From positions 2,451,050 through 2,515,049 of the forward strand of contig JACZZP010000006.1 in NCBI GenBank assembly GCA_015183035.1: a stretch of 64,000 nucleotides of DNA, written 5' to 3'. The translations under genes and the position numbers were made by a program. Shown here one piece after another: positions 45,099 to 55,654 of the stretch (the stretch's first letter is position 1; every line of letters begins with the position of its first letter). Source of the stretch: Meloidogyne chitwoodi. Its lineage: Eukaryota > Nematoda > Chromadorea > Rhabditida > Meloidogynidae. Below the pieces are notes generated by a model. That model made no database searches, had not been told where the DNA came from, and worked only from the letters and a program-made list of their open reading frames with translations.

Positions 45099-46278
45099 TC
45101 ACGAATGAATTTCACCAAGAAATTTTCTGTTGTCGAATTGACATTCTATTCCGCCTGTTTCTCTGACCGCAATCTCCTTCATTTTATGAATCCATGTATC
45201 AACTGAAGCCTCAAGCCAGGCAAATAATTTTAGATTCAACTTTTTTGTCGGATCTAATAATTCCTTTTGAAATTAATAAAAATGTTTTTCTTAAATATTT
45301 ATCAAACCTTTCTGTTACGAGTATAAAGTTCCAAACTTGCCTCCTTAATCAAGTCAAAATCGCATAATTCTTCGAGTATACGTAGATTGCAATTAACTTC
45401 CGCTTCATTATTATTTACACCTCTTCCCTCAAATAAAAAAAGACGCGGATTTATATGAGTACTGTCCAATGAGGGAACGGAAATAAATTTTCGGCAAATA
45501 TTCTCTTCTGACCATCTGAAATATTCTAAAAATGATTTAATATTTTTTTAAATCTCACCTAGAATTGGATTTAGTCTTGCTGTAAATAGTATTCTCAATT
45601 TTAAACAAATCCCTTCCAATAATGCGGGAAATTGCTTGACCCGCATTTATTTGTGAATATCCGTGTGAAGATCTTGCGCATATGTTGCAAGTCGAATTTT
45701 CCAGCGACAGATCCTAAAAAAATAGCAAAAGTATTGTGTTTGTACTCGCGCTTGTATGCAAGCAGTTAAAAATATTTTCTGCAAATACAAGCGAATGGTA
45801 ACGAATATAAAAATTAACATGGAAAAATTCAACAAGCAATCTAGAATTCCTGAATTTAATCAAGAATTTTTTTGTCTGTTTTAAATTCTCAAATCCGCCA
45901 GTTGACTGCATATTTGATTCGTAAAAACAATTAAAAGATTTCTTAATTTAAAATGAATTAAAAAATAAAAGAGCTAAAGTTAATAACCTTTTGTTTTTTT
46001 CTGCATTTTTTGTTAGTTAAGTTATTGCAGGTATCTTCTGAAATTTTTGGCAGAACTTCAGATGAAATTCTCGGCGAGCTATAAATATAGTTTCTGGAGT
46101 TATGTTTTGATAAATGCAATGATAAATAAGAAAATATATCGATCTTATCATTATTGCTTTGATTTTCTTTTATTCCATCATTTATATCTTTCGAGTCAAA
46201 ATTTGTTAAAAACGATTTTTTCAACTGTTGAACAAGTTCTTCGAGAGAATTATTTATTACATTCTCGACATCGGCCAT
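45099..46278 (-). CDS. Unrecognised protein
   Basis: Starts MADVENVINNSLEELVQQLK at 46278. The first exon is polar and ends NKKCRKKQK (splice to SFNCFYESNMQSTGGFENLK after a 48-nt intron). Further exons encode LSLENSTCNICARSSHGYSQ, NAGQAISRIIGRDLFKIENT, WSEENICRKFISVPSLDSTH and NEAEVNCNLRILEELCDFDL. The last exon gives KLFAWLEASVDTWIHKMKEI and ends FDNRKFLGEIHS at 45099. The codon pattern and splice sites make it a real gene. One junction around 45720-45850 could not be resolved. No family or domain was recognised. It is divergent from the RING gene, with about 400 bases between starts, so the two may share a promoter region. Confidence 0.6.
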
Positions 46279-46693
46279 TATTTAACTTAAATTTAGAATT
46301 TTTTAACTACACCACTGCGCTGTGGTGTAGTGTAACAAATTAACACATCCTAATGGAAAAAAATGGTTTCCCGGACCTTTCGTTAATGAACTTTCCGTCA
46401 ATACTTTTCGTCAATGAACTTTTCGTCAATATGTCTTGTTTAAATATGCTTTCGAGCACGCCCGATTTGTTGCAGGCCGGTTTGTCGCAAAAAGACTCTA
46501 GCTTCTTTTTATCTATAATTTCTGTCTTTTATACTTATTTTTCTCTGATGCTACGATACTTTTTCAACGGGGCCGCACTGTGCCTGCGCCTTATTGAGCT
46601 GTACTCTTATGTATTTTGCGATTAAGTGCTACTGCATTTTGTACGATCGGACTGATTTGTAAATTGCAATTGCAGGTTTTTCGGAAACAGAGT
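46279..46693. other. Spacer between divergent genes, with short hairpin
   Basis: Presumed shared promoter region. It contains a compact palindrome at 46303-46332 (ACTACACCAC and GTGGTGTAGT around TGCGCT) just upstream of the minus-strand start. Short direct repeats of TTTCGTCAATGAAC-like sequence follow at 46378-46432. No coding call is made for the open frame at 46353-46625. Confidence 0.5.
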
Positions 46694-48618
46694 ATGAACA
46701 ATGGACTTGGATCAGCTCCTACAGTTACTGGCGGAAAGACTCTGATTCTAAGTAAATACGACAAGGTTTGTTATTTTTACGAGTGTCGTGTTTTCAAAAT
46801 ATTAGGTTCGAAAACCACATAAATTAATTTCTGATGACACGAAAATTAAAATTACTTCGCGAACTCTGTCGGCAGAACTCTGCTGCCCAATTTGTTTAGA
46901 TCTTTTAACATGTACAATGACAACAAAAGAATGCTTGCATCGTTTTTGTTCTGAATGTATAACCACTGCCTTAATGAGAGGCAATAAAGAGTGTCCTACT
47001 TGTCGGAAAAAAATAATCTCGAAGCGTTCACTTCGCCCTGATCCAAATTTTGATTTCTTGATCAGCAAGGTATAAAAATTTCTGAAATTATAAATTTCAA
47101 TCCTTTTAGATTTGGCCTGATAGAAAGCAATACGATGTGGAGTGTGTGAGGCTTTAACCTAATGTAAATTCATTAAATAATTTCTATTTAGAATGTATCA
47201 ATGCAGCTTTTTCAAAAACAAAGCAATGTTCTTTCATTACAACGAAGTATTCAGGAAGGAATACGAGCACAGGCAGCTTGTCGAAAACAGCGAGTCCAGG
47301 GTTCTTATGATTATGAAAGTATGTAATGAGTACGTGTTTATAGAATTTTTTTGCTAACAACTTTGCCTCGCGTAATTATATAAAAATGCGCGAAAATTAA
47401 TTTTTCTATGCTTTTTTCGAATTCCGTCGTTGGGACTTAGTATATATAATTTTTATGGACCCTTTTTTAAGAACGAAGGAGGCGGCCAAAAACCACAATT
47501 TTGGACTCAAATAATGATGATCAGCAACATTGCGAAGGATTATCTACCAGTAGCATTGAGCACATAACAGTCTCTCTGACTCCAGCAGCGTACTTGGACT
47601 TGGATACACGATGTTCAGAATCTCCAATTGAATACAGTTTTGACGAGTCTGGCTCTACTAGCGGTTTTTAAATTTTACTTCCATTTGTAAGAGTAAGACA
47701 CTTATTATGTAGTTACATGTGATAATCAATGAAATTTAGGGTGAAGTTTTCTATAGTGGTTGTTTAAGACAAGATTTTATAAAGTAGCATTATGTTTACT
47801 AAATCATGTATTATTATGACAAAAAACTATATTAAGATACGAACGAGGATTCCTCGTCACTTTCAAGTGACAGCAGTATTTCGTCTACTTCTTCTACTTC
47901 TACAAACAAAGGATTATCTCAGAATCAGAAATCATTTTCATTCATTGATGGCGTTCACCAATTTGGAGAACATATGGAAACTAATTTAGAGCATTTAGTC
48001 AGAATATTCATAAAAATTTTTACATTAGAATTTTAGGCAGAAGAAATGAGGAGAAGAGGTGATGAACTTGAAGTTGAATTAGCACCAAGTAAAGCACTTC
48101 TTAACCATGGAACTATTCCTATTTTGAGCACTTCTCACTATATTCGGACCTCTTCAGAACTTACTATTTCAGTTAGTTTTTGAATAAAGAATTGTATTTA
48201 GACCGAGATTTTATTAATAAAAGTTACAGGCATTTAATGAATTTTTATTGAGTCTGGTAAATCAATCCGTGCAAAATCAATTACATGACGGCAGTACTAA
48301 AGATTTTTCTTCATCCAAATTATTTCTTCATTCTGATATAAAGCAATTTTTTGTGGCAAGTGTTAATTCTATCTTAAATATGAAAATTTTAAATAGGATC
48401 GACAGTGCCGATTGTGCTCTATTGATCCATCAGAAAATTTGGCTAATATCTTTTGTAATTCGATTGATTGGGATATGCATCTAATTATTTTCTTTGATGT
48501 TAATTCCTCAAATGAATTTAACTCGGAATTAGAAGCAGTTATTGGTGAAGAATTAACCAGATATATTGAAAGATATGCAAAGATCGAATCACTAGAAGTA
48601 AATAATATTTTGTTATAG
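46694..48618 (+). CDS. RING1/RNF2-like Polycomb E3 ubiquitin ligase
   Basis: Starts [20 protein letters not shown]; a TTGCAG acceptor lies 18 bases upstream. The C3HC4 RING finger is complete: [28 protein letters not shown] and [10 protein letters not shown]. It is followed by the RING1-specific extension [21 protein letters not shown] Ser/Thr-rich middle follows (47.5-47.9 kb). The C-terminal RAWUL ubiquitin-like domain is recognisable from [17 protein letters not shown] and [12 protein letters not shown], ending near [19 protein letters not shown]1/RNF2 proteins are the catalytic subunit of PRC1, which monoubiquitinates histone H2A. The C-terminal exons are more diverged than the RING, and the two last junctions (near 48200 and 48400) are tentative. 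Confidence 0.9.
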
Positions 48619-49000
48619 ATACTAATTTAGTTGAATCTTTAGTCAGTTTCGGGCGACGGTTGTGAGCCAGCAGAAGAGAGGTTTTTTTTGTTTTTGCAAA
48701 GTAATTTTAATTATTCAGTTTCAAAGGAGCAAACTAGTTGAAAGTGTATCCGAAGTGAATTATCGTGATTGTAACATACAGCGTAAGCCAAAATAACCAA
48801 GAATTGATCTAGAAGCTTATTGTCGACTTAATTGGAACACAAACATTAATGGTTATTTTGATTAACTCCGGCATTTGCATCATTCTACCCATTTTTTCTT
48901 ATAAACTTTATTTTTTTGTAGACATTTTTCTATGGATTAATACTTTTTCTAATTATTTTTTATTTCGCCTTTTGAAATTTCGTAATATTTCCATACATAG

Positions 49001-50977
49001 ATGCTTCTTATTCCACCTGATTGCCCACAATCAGAAGCCATTCATCGAATAACTAATTCTTTGAAAAGGTTGCAATGGCACACTAATCATATATTTTCTA
49101 ATGCAAATCAACGCCTGCAAAAATGTCAGGAAAGAATTGACATTCAGCTTGCCAGAATTGAAGTGATAGAAAAGAAAGTTGAGGTGCTTGAACAGGTAAC
49201 TAATGATTTACATTGCATTAGAAGGGTTTTGCTAAAAAAATTTTTAATTTATAAGAGGATCATTAAAAATGACCTAGTGTGTTAAATAGGATTACGTTTT
49301 TCTATTTGCCCTAATAGGAAATGCTCGTTTTTCACTGTGCTCCTAAGTATCCAGAAGTGGGTTGTGCAGGCCTTCGTAAACCAGTATTTGAGTGGATAAT
49401 GACAAACATCCTTGATACGCAACAAAAGACAAGCAACTCAATTTCTGAACATGAGCCAGTGGATATAACAGTTTGTTAATTTTATCAAGTCCTTTCACTT
49501 TAACTTTACATTTATCTCATTACCACTAAATTAGAGATCGGACTGGATCTGGATCCAGACCTGGATTTTTCCTGGATCCAGTCTGGTCCAGGTCGATAAA
49601 ATAAATCCAGAATCCAGATCAAGGATTTTTTAAAATTCCGATCTCTACACTAAATATCATATTAAATGTAATATATTTTACAGGATAGAACTATAAGTAC
49701 ATTGAACACGTTGAAGATACTAAAGGAAGGAATTGCCCGTAAAAAAAATGGACTTTTTACACATAAGTCAAAAAACGTTGATTTTGCGGAGTTAAGAGGT
49801 TAGTTTTTTATAGTCATTTATTCAGTAATATTAACTTTGATCTCTCAATATTTTCCTTAAAGATTCCTCAGCCAAACGTCAAAAAGTAAATCTGACACAA
49901 ATTTTGAATCCTAACACGCTTCAGAAATACTCGCCGGCACAAATTGATTTTTCTATTTCACTACTTGATAGGCTTGAATCACTGAATTCTTCAAATTTTG
50001 GGAAAGTATTTTCCAAAGAGAATGAGGTTGATTTATTTTATTTTGATTATTTAATTGAAAATAATAATATTCAGGTAGAGGTCGGCTTTTTCGAATCCTT
50101 CGACTATCCACAATTAGAGGATAATGATTTGGGTGAACTAATTGAATTTGATTTGCCGGAGGATTTGCCTGGTTTATCAATCAAAAATTTCAATAAATAT
50201 TTAATCAGGTTTTGACATTAAAAGTTTGGGCGTGAGGAGTGTTTCTACTCTTCGCTCAAACATCGAGGAACGTATCCCAACAAGCAAAAATGAATCACAT
50301 ATTGAAAAACGGCCTATATTTGACTCAATTCGAAGTTATCTATTTAATTTAAAGAGATTCTATATTTACAAATGTTTATCTAATTTTCAGGTGTAAAGAA
50401 GCCAAATGAGGAAGAGAATTTAATTGTTTCAGAAACAAACGGACCATGGACACCACGAGACCATCTTCTTAAAGACATTCCAAACGCTTCTTCCACACCA
50501 ACAATACAATTGCCTCCCCCTCCACCACCGCCTCCACCACCACCACAAGCTTATCCTGTAAGTGTTCATCATTATTCATTTTATTTCATCATAATAGTTT
50601 CTTTATTTAGGTAAAAACATTTTCCGGTCGTACTGATCTGATGGCAGCAATTCGAGCAACTGGAGGTATACCTGGGGCAGGTCTGAAAAGTGTTAAGGAT
50701 GCTGGACATCTAGAATACTCGAAGCAAGATTCTGGGGAGGAAGATTTGATGAGCTCTTTGACACGAGTGTTGGCAATTCGAAGAAGAGGCAACTAAATTT
50801 AATAAATACCTACTTTTTAAACTCTTAGGAATTTCGGGTGGATACAAAACGTCAACTTCAAGGTCTATGGGTGACGTACTTCGTCAGCAAATCCCGGAGA
50901 GATCAAGGACTGGAAGTAGCAGCGAAGAAGATCAAATCGACAATGAGGTAAAACCACACGAATGGACTGATGAATAG
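49001..50977 (+). CDS. WASH complex subunit 1 (WASHC1)
   Basis: The N-terminal WAHD1 region is seen from MLLIPPDCPQSEAIHRITNS through HIFSNANQRLQKCQERID to LVFHCAPKYPE; a short 5' exon may lie upstream near 48720-48790. The Pro-rich stretch at 50510-50550 (LPPPPPPPPPPPPQAYP) is followed by a WH2-like actin-binding motif, GRTDLMAAIRATGGIPGAGL. A central/acidic end follows, with SSSEEDQIDNEVKPHEWTDE; the Trp near the stop is the usual Arp2/3 contact of VCA domains. WASH activates Arp2/3 on endosomes and works with retromer. The predicted stop is TAG at 50975-50977, read straight through a possible donor at GAGGTAAAA. One intron carries a 116-bp hAT MITE. Confidence 0.88.
49532..49647. mobile_element. 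hAT MITE (element 2), 116 bp
   Basis: Ends TAGAGATCGG and CCGATCTCTA are inverted. Perfect 8-bp duplications CACTAAAT flank it (49524-49531 and 49648-49655). The subterminal sequence is a run of TGGATC/GGATCCAG units (CTGGATCTGGATCCAGACC). It lies in a WASH intron, and the exon resumes 28 bases after the right duplication. Confidence 0.88.
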
Positions 50978-51107
50978 AGAAATGGTAATTTATATAATAT
51001 GTAACTCTAAATTTTTATACTATTGACTTGGAAATTTTATCAAAATAATACTTTGAAACAATTGAGATCACAGAATATTTTTGCAGATTAAAGTTCGCTA
51101 AATAGAT

Positions 51108-54100
51108 TTACGGCACGGAGCGAGAAACTGAAAGACCTATGTAATAGAACCAATAGAAAAGATTGAAGGTCAAAAAGAGGGCTGGAAACAATTTGGATGA
51201 AATCTATAATTAATTTTTCAATTATTAATGATCTAATACATACATCATCAATTGACTCTCCACTGATCATTATCCAATCATCGCTTGCGGTGTTCTTTTT
51301 CAATTTGGTACACTGCCCTCTTGAATTTGTTATCGGTGAGCCGTTGGATAGCCGCAGTCCAATAGATGAAGTTACTCCGCAGTCACTACCGAACATTTCT
51401 AGTGGCATTGAGCGCCTCGGAATTCGGGCTAACCATTGTTGTTCACTATCCGAATGTACTAACTAAAGTAATAAAATTAACGGCATACATTCAAATTATT
51501 AGGTATAATTAATGAAGAATCCAAAAAGGGGAATGAATAGTGATGCCTTTTGGATTAACTGACCATATATTCTTTTGTTCTTCGGGTTCTCCTCCTTCTC
51601 GCTTCCAGTTTGTCGAAGAAGCCGACAACTGCTAGCTTCACATTTTTTAAAGAAACATGTATGTAAAATATATACTAAAAGAACCTCAACTAATGAGAGA
51701 AAAATGAATCCCATACAACCGAACATCCAAATGTCCAAAGCTTTTACATAAGACACACGAGGCAAATTCTTTACAACATTGCCGAATTGGAAAGTAAGCG
51801 CCATCAATGAAGAAACCTAAAAAAATTTTATCGTTAAATCTTGGAGGAATCTGCTAATTTTATTTTACAAAAGATAAAAAAGTAATTAAATCTAACTCCT
51901 AAAGTAATCCGGGCAGGCAAAGCTGAAGTTTGGATCCAAAAAGCGATCCAACTGATAAACACTGATAGATAAGTTGGCATGTACGCCTTGAAAATAAACA
52001 TTTACAAAGTTTATTATTATGAAAGGAAACTTGAAGAATGTAGAAACCGTAAAGGCGTCTGAACTTGAAAACAACCTCTTAAAATTATTTAACTTGAAAT
52101 AAATGCCTATATATAAATAAACCAAGTTGATCCCAAAGGCCAGCTGTGTAGAGTAATGTAAATTTCGTGTTAACATGTGAGATAAGTTCGAAATCGGGTA
52201 GTCGTTTGGCCTTCGAATCCGGAATTGAAACTGGATCCCAAGCACGCCATACAATATTTACCTAATATGTATGTGCAAAACGATTTTTACAATTAGAAAA
52301 GCTTGTTAATTACCTCAGCACTATTATAAGAATAACTCTCAAAAACCAGGTTGCATTCTTGCACATCCATCGGGAACAAAGATAAATCCAAAAAACATGG
52401 TCCCATGAGACTGACTCTTAAAAAGGAAATGTATTTTTTTAACTTATCACATTATTCATCAAATACCTGTAGTTAAGCCAAACAGTTCCATTAGGAAAGA
52501 CCAAAAGCAGAATATTTTCTGAAGGTGATGCATGGATGCGAACATTTTTACTGTTGACAAAACAAACATTTGGTGTCCAGATTGAACTCTTTTTATAAAA
52601 AGTATAATTAGTAGTGCCCGGCGCCGGACCGGATCCGGCCGGATTTTTCCGGATCCGGTCCCAAAAATCGGGGTTTTTTTCAAAATCTCCGGATTAATTC
52701 CGGACCGGATTATAACGACCGGATCCGGCCGGATCCGGTCCGGCTCTATTCACAAAATCTAAATCCGGTCCGGAATCCGGAAAGTTTTTTGTATCGAATT
52801 CCGGATTATTCAATTTTTTATTTTTTTGGCATAATGTTAAGAAAAATGTAAAAGAGGACGGTAGAGAATTAAAAAATTCAGTTTTGTGGAGCAAATAAAT
52901 ATTTAGCAATTACATACGTAGTAAATTAATTTTTCTCTTTTTACATAAATTATTGCATTTATTTTATATTTTAATTGCGATTAACAATGCATGATATTTA
53001 TTTAGAGATGGTTTGGCATAAAATATTTCAAATTGGCTTATTTGAAAAAAATTTAAATGAATCGCCTGCGACACAAAAAAGTGAAATTTTCGGCAACAGA
53101 GATTTAAAATTTTTTTAATTTTTCGCCTGCGGCGCTTAAGGGAAATTTTTACAAGAGGATGTAAAAAATTTTCACCAATGGCAATAAAAAAAGATGAATT
53201 TTTGTTAGCATGAGCATAAAAAATCTTTAAAATTTTGCCTGCGGCGCTAAAATTACTAGAAATTTATAAAAATTTATCCGTCCCGAAACTCGACAGTTGA
53301 GCTCAATCAGCGGCACTCTGACCCAATCGACCTGTAGAAAAAGAATCATAAAATAATCCACAATTTGCAAAACTTTTGACAACTCCTACAAATGTTGAAA
53401 GTGAGGAAATTTTCAGTGTAGCAAGAGATGTATTTGATTATTGGAAGGTCCAATCATACACCAGAAAATGCTGAATATTTGATTTTTTTTGAAAGCAATC
53501 CCACAATTGAATTACTCTTATTAATAAAATTTTATTGTTGCTTATTTTGAAAAATGAAGTTTTTTACCAATATTTTTACATTTTTTTGAAAAATTAATAA
53601 AAAACCAAAATCCGGTCCGGAATCCGGACAAATTCATCCGGATCCGGATTTTAAAAATCTCCGGATTCATTCCGGACCGGATTATACCCACCGGATCCGG
53701 CCGGATCCGGTCCGGCTCTATTCACAAAATCTAAATCCGGTCCGGAATCCGGAAAACTCGATTTTACCGGGCACTAATAATTAGAATTTGCAAATTAAAC
53801 AAACAAGTTTATGAGAAGGAAGTGAAAGATTAGAGAGGCAATAATTAAAGGATGAGAAATCTAGTCGAGGATCATTCCAAATCTGGCTAAAATATCGATA
53901 AATTTTTTGACAAGTTTTTCCTACCTGAACCAAACATCGGCTTTAAAACTGCTAGAGAATTCGCTTATTTCAGTAATGGATTGGACTGTTAAAAATTGAA
54001 AATTTAAAGAGAAAGAATAAAATATTTTGAATATTTAATAGAGTTAAAATGTATGTATGTATATCTGATTTAATAATACCCTAAATTGCTGTTTTTCCTA

Positions 54101-54858
54101 GATCCTTCACCCCTAGTAACCTATTGTTTGTGATATTTTGAAACTTATTAATAATTTAGAACGTCACCTGTCAATTCGACGACAACTTTAGTATGATTTG
54201 TCGAAGGAAGATTATTCTTGTCGTAGTTTTCTTCAGAAAAAAGTTGCTGAAAGAATAATTAAATATTTATCTTGATTTTTAAATTATTCTCGTAAACAAT
54301 TCTCTTAATAACTATTTAAATTTACTCAATTTTATTCATGCAAAATCTAACATTCTAAGAGAAATTTTCCGTTCATACCTAATAGTTGAAAAGTTTGGTC
54401 CCTCAAAAAAAAAGTCACATGGATATTTAAGTGCGTAAAAAATTCCTTTTAACGCGTTTTAGGCTAACGAAATACAAGATATTCATTGCCCCGATATAAA
54501 GAAAATACATTTAAAAATTACAGAAATTCGAAGCTCAAAAACTATTCCAAATTAACATTATGGAAAAATTGTAAAAACCAACTTGAATCAAGTTTTTCCT
54601 TTGTTTCTCATCAATTATTATACATTTTCTGTACATTTTATTCCTTAATTTTTGAACTGGTTTTTCACTAGAAATTATGTTCATTTTCGCTCCACTGCGC
54701 ATATTTTTCTTTTCCAAGTATGTCCCTCGTAGTTTAGAAGTAAAATTTTCAGGACGCACCACTATTTGCTTCTCAGAAATTTTTAATAAAAGCTCAGTAT
54801 CGGTTGTTGAGAGCTGTGGAAGTAACAAGAGCAAACGGGCGAACATAGAAAGAAACAT
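51108..54858 (-). CDS. Cys-loop ligand-gated anion channel subunit
   Basis: The N-terminal exon ([17 protein letters not shown]) acts as signal peptide but its join to the next exon is tentative. Extracellular blocks are [46 protein letters not shown] and [10 protein letters not shown]. The Cys-loop starts [15 protein letters not shown] and is followed by [17 protein letters not shown]2 lies in [18 protein letters not shown], then [20 protein letters not shown] with the PAR motif of anion-selective channels. TM3 is [20 protein letters not shown]. After a cytoplasmic loop, TM4 is [20 protein letters not shown], ending SVSRSVP at 51108. Sequence is closest by eye to nematode acetylcholine-, glutamate- or GABA-gated chloride channel groups; the ligand is not decided. 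A hAT element sits in one intron. Confidence 0.9.
52612..53776. mobile_element. hAT element 3 with transposase remnant, 1165 bp
   Basis: Ends TAGTGCCCGG and CCGGGCACTA are inverted repeats. Perfect 8-bp duplications ATAATTAG flank it (52604-52611 and 53777-53784). Subterminal tracts are built of CCGGATCCGG units and recur near both ends. At 53370-53505 on the plus strand a hAT C-terminal dimerisation remnant is readable: [20 protein letters not shown], then after a frame change [15 protein letters not shown]. It lies in an intron of the Cys-loop channel gene, 15 bases (plus the duplication) from a 3' splice site. Confidence 0.92.
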
Positions 54859-55654
54859 TTGTGATAAATTTTCTGCAAATAAAGTATTAGTAAGTTAAAA
54901 TATTAATAAAAACATCTAGAAGTATACAAATTCTCCAAAATAAGTTAAGCTAATTATAAAATATTACGTCGTTCCCTAGAAAATAGGAAACGCGAATTTA
55001 ACTATATATTATTAAGCCTGAGTACATTTCGTCTGCATTTCTAGCAAATAGTCCGTGAATAATGCATCAAAAAGTATGAAAAGAATTATGAGGGAATTAA
55101 AAGGGAAGTTATCAAGAATAAATTGACTTATGACCCATATTTGAACAATTAGCCCGAAGAGAGAAAAAGAACATAAAAATGGAAAATTTTTCGTTTTTTT
55201 CAAATAATCATACAGGAATCATTTTATAAGTCCTGTCGGTAAAAAATTGTTAAAGAGATATATTTTGACATGTTCGTGATAAATTTAAGGTTGAAAATTT
55301 TATATTTTAGTTAAACACAATTTCTTGTGAAAAAATAAACGAAAAAATTGAGGAAGGAAACGGTGAGAATAGCGGAAATAAAAGGAATGGGAGAATGTTA
55401 AGCTTTGGGTAGAATCAATTTGATGGAGTGCCTGTGGGAAGAAGCGAAGTGACCTAGGACCAAAGAGGTACACCTCTTCAAAGCAATAATCGCATGTAAA
55501 AAGCACAGTTCCTTAGAATTTATATTTTTATGCAATTGTGAAGTTGGCGAAATCTGCGAAATTGTTAGTTTCTACATTTTTTATTTTTCCCTCGTCCGAC
55601 TTATTGTTAGATATAAATGGATCTGATTCAGACAAATTGCCTTCCATGAATGAA
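54859..55654. other. Intergenic, nothing certain
   Basis: Spacer between two minus-strand genes. An open frame at 55012-55203 (minus) starts with a hydrophobic stretch but resembles no protein. Nothing else was recognised. Confidence 0.45.

Noticed and set aside
51499..51807. Channel protein ending at FFINYT as TM4
   Set aside because: A splice from RIYG at about 51569 into VHSDSEQQW and then [18 protein letters not shown] gives a proper cytoplasmic loop and TM4, so the early stop is intronic.
55012..55203. 63-codon minus-strand frame with hydrophobic start
   Set aside because: No splice partner, no similarity and strongly AT-driven composition.
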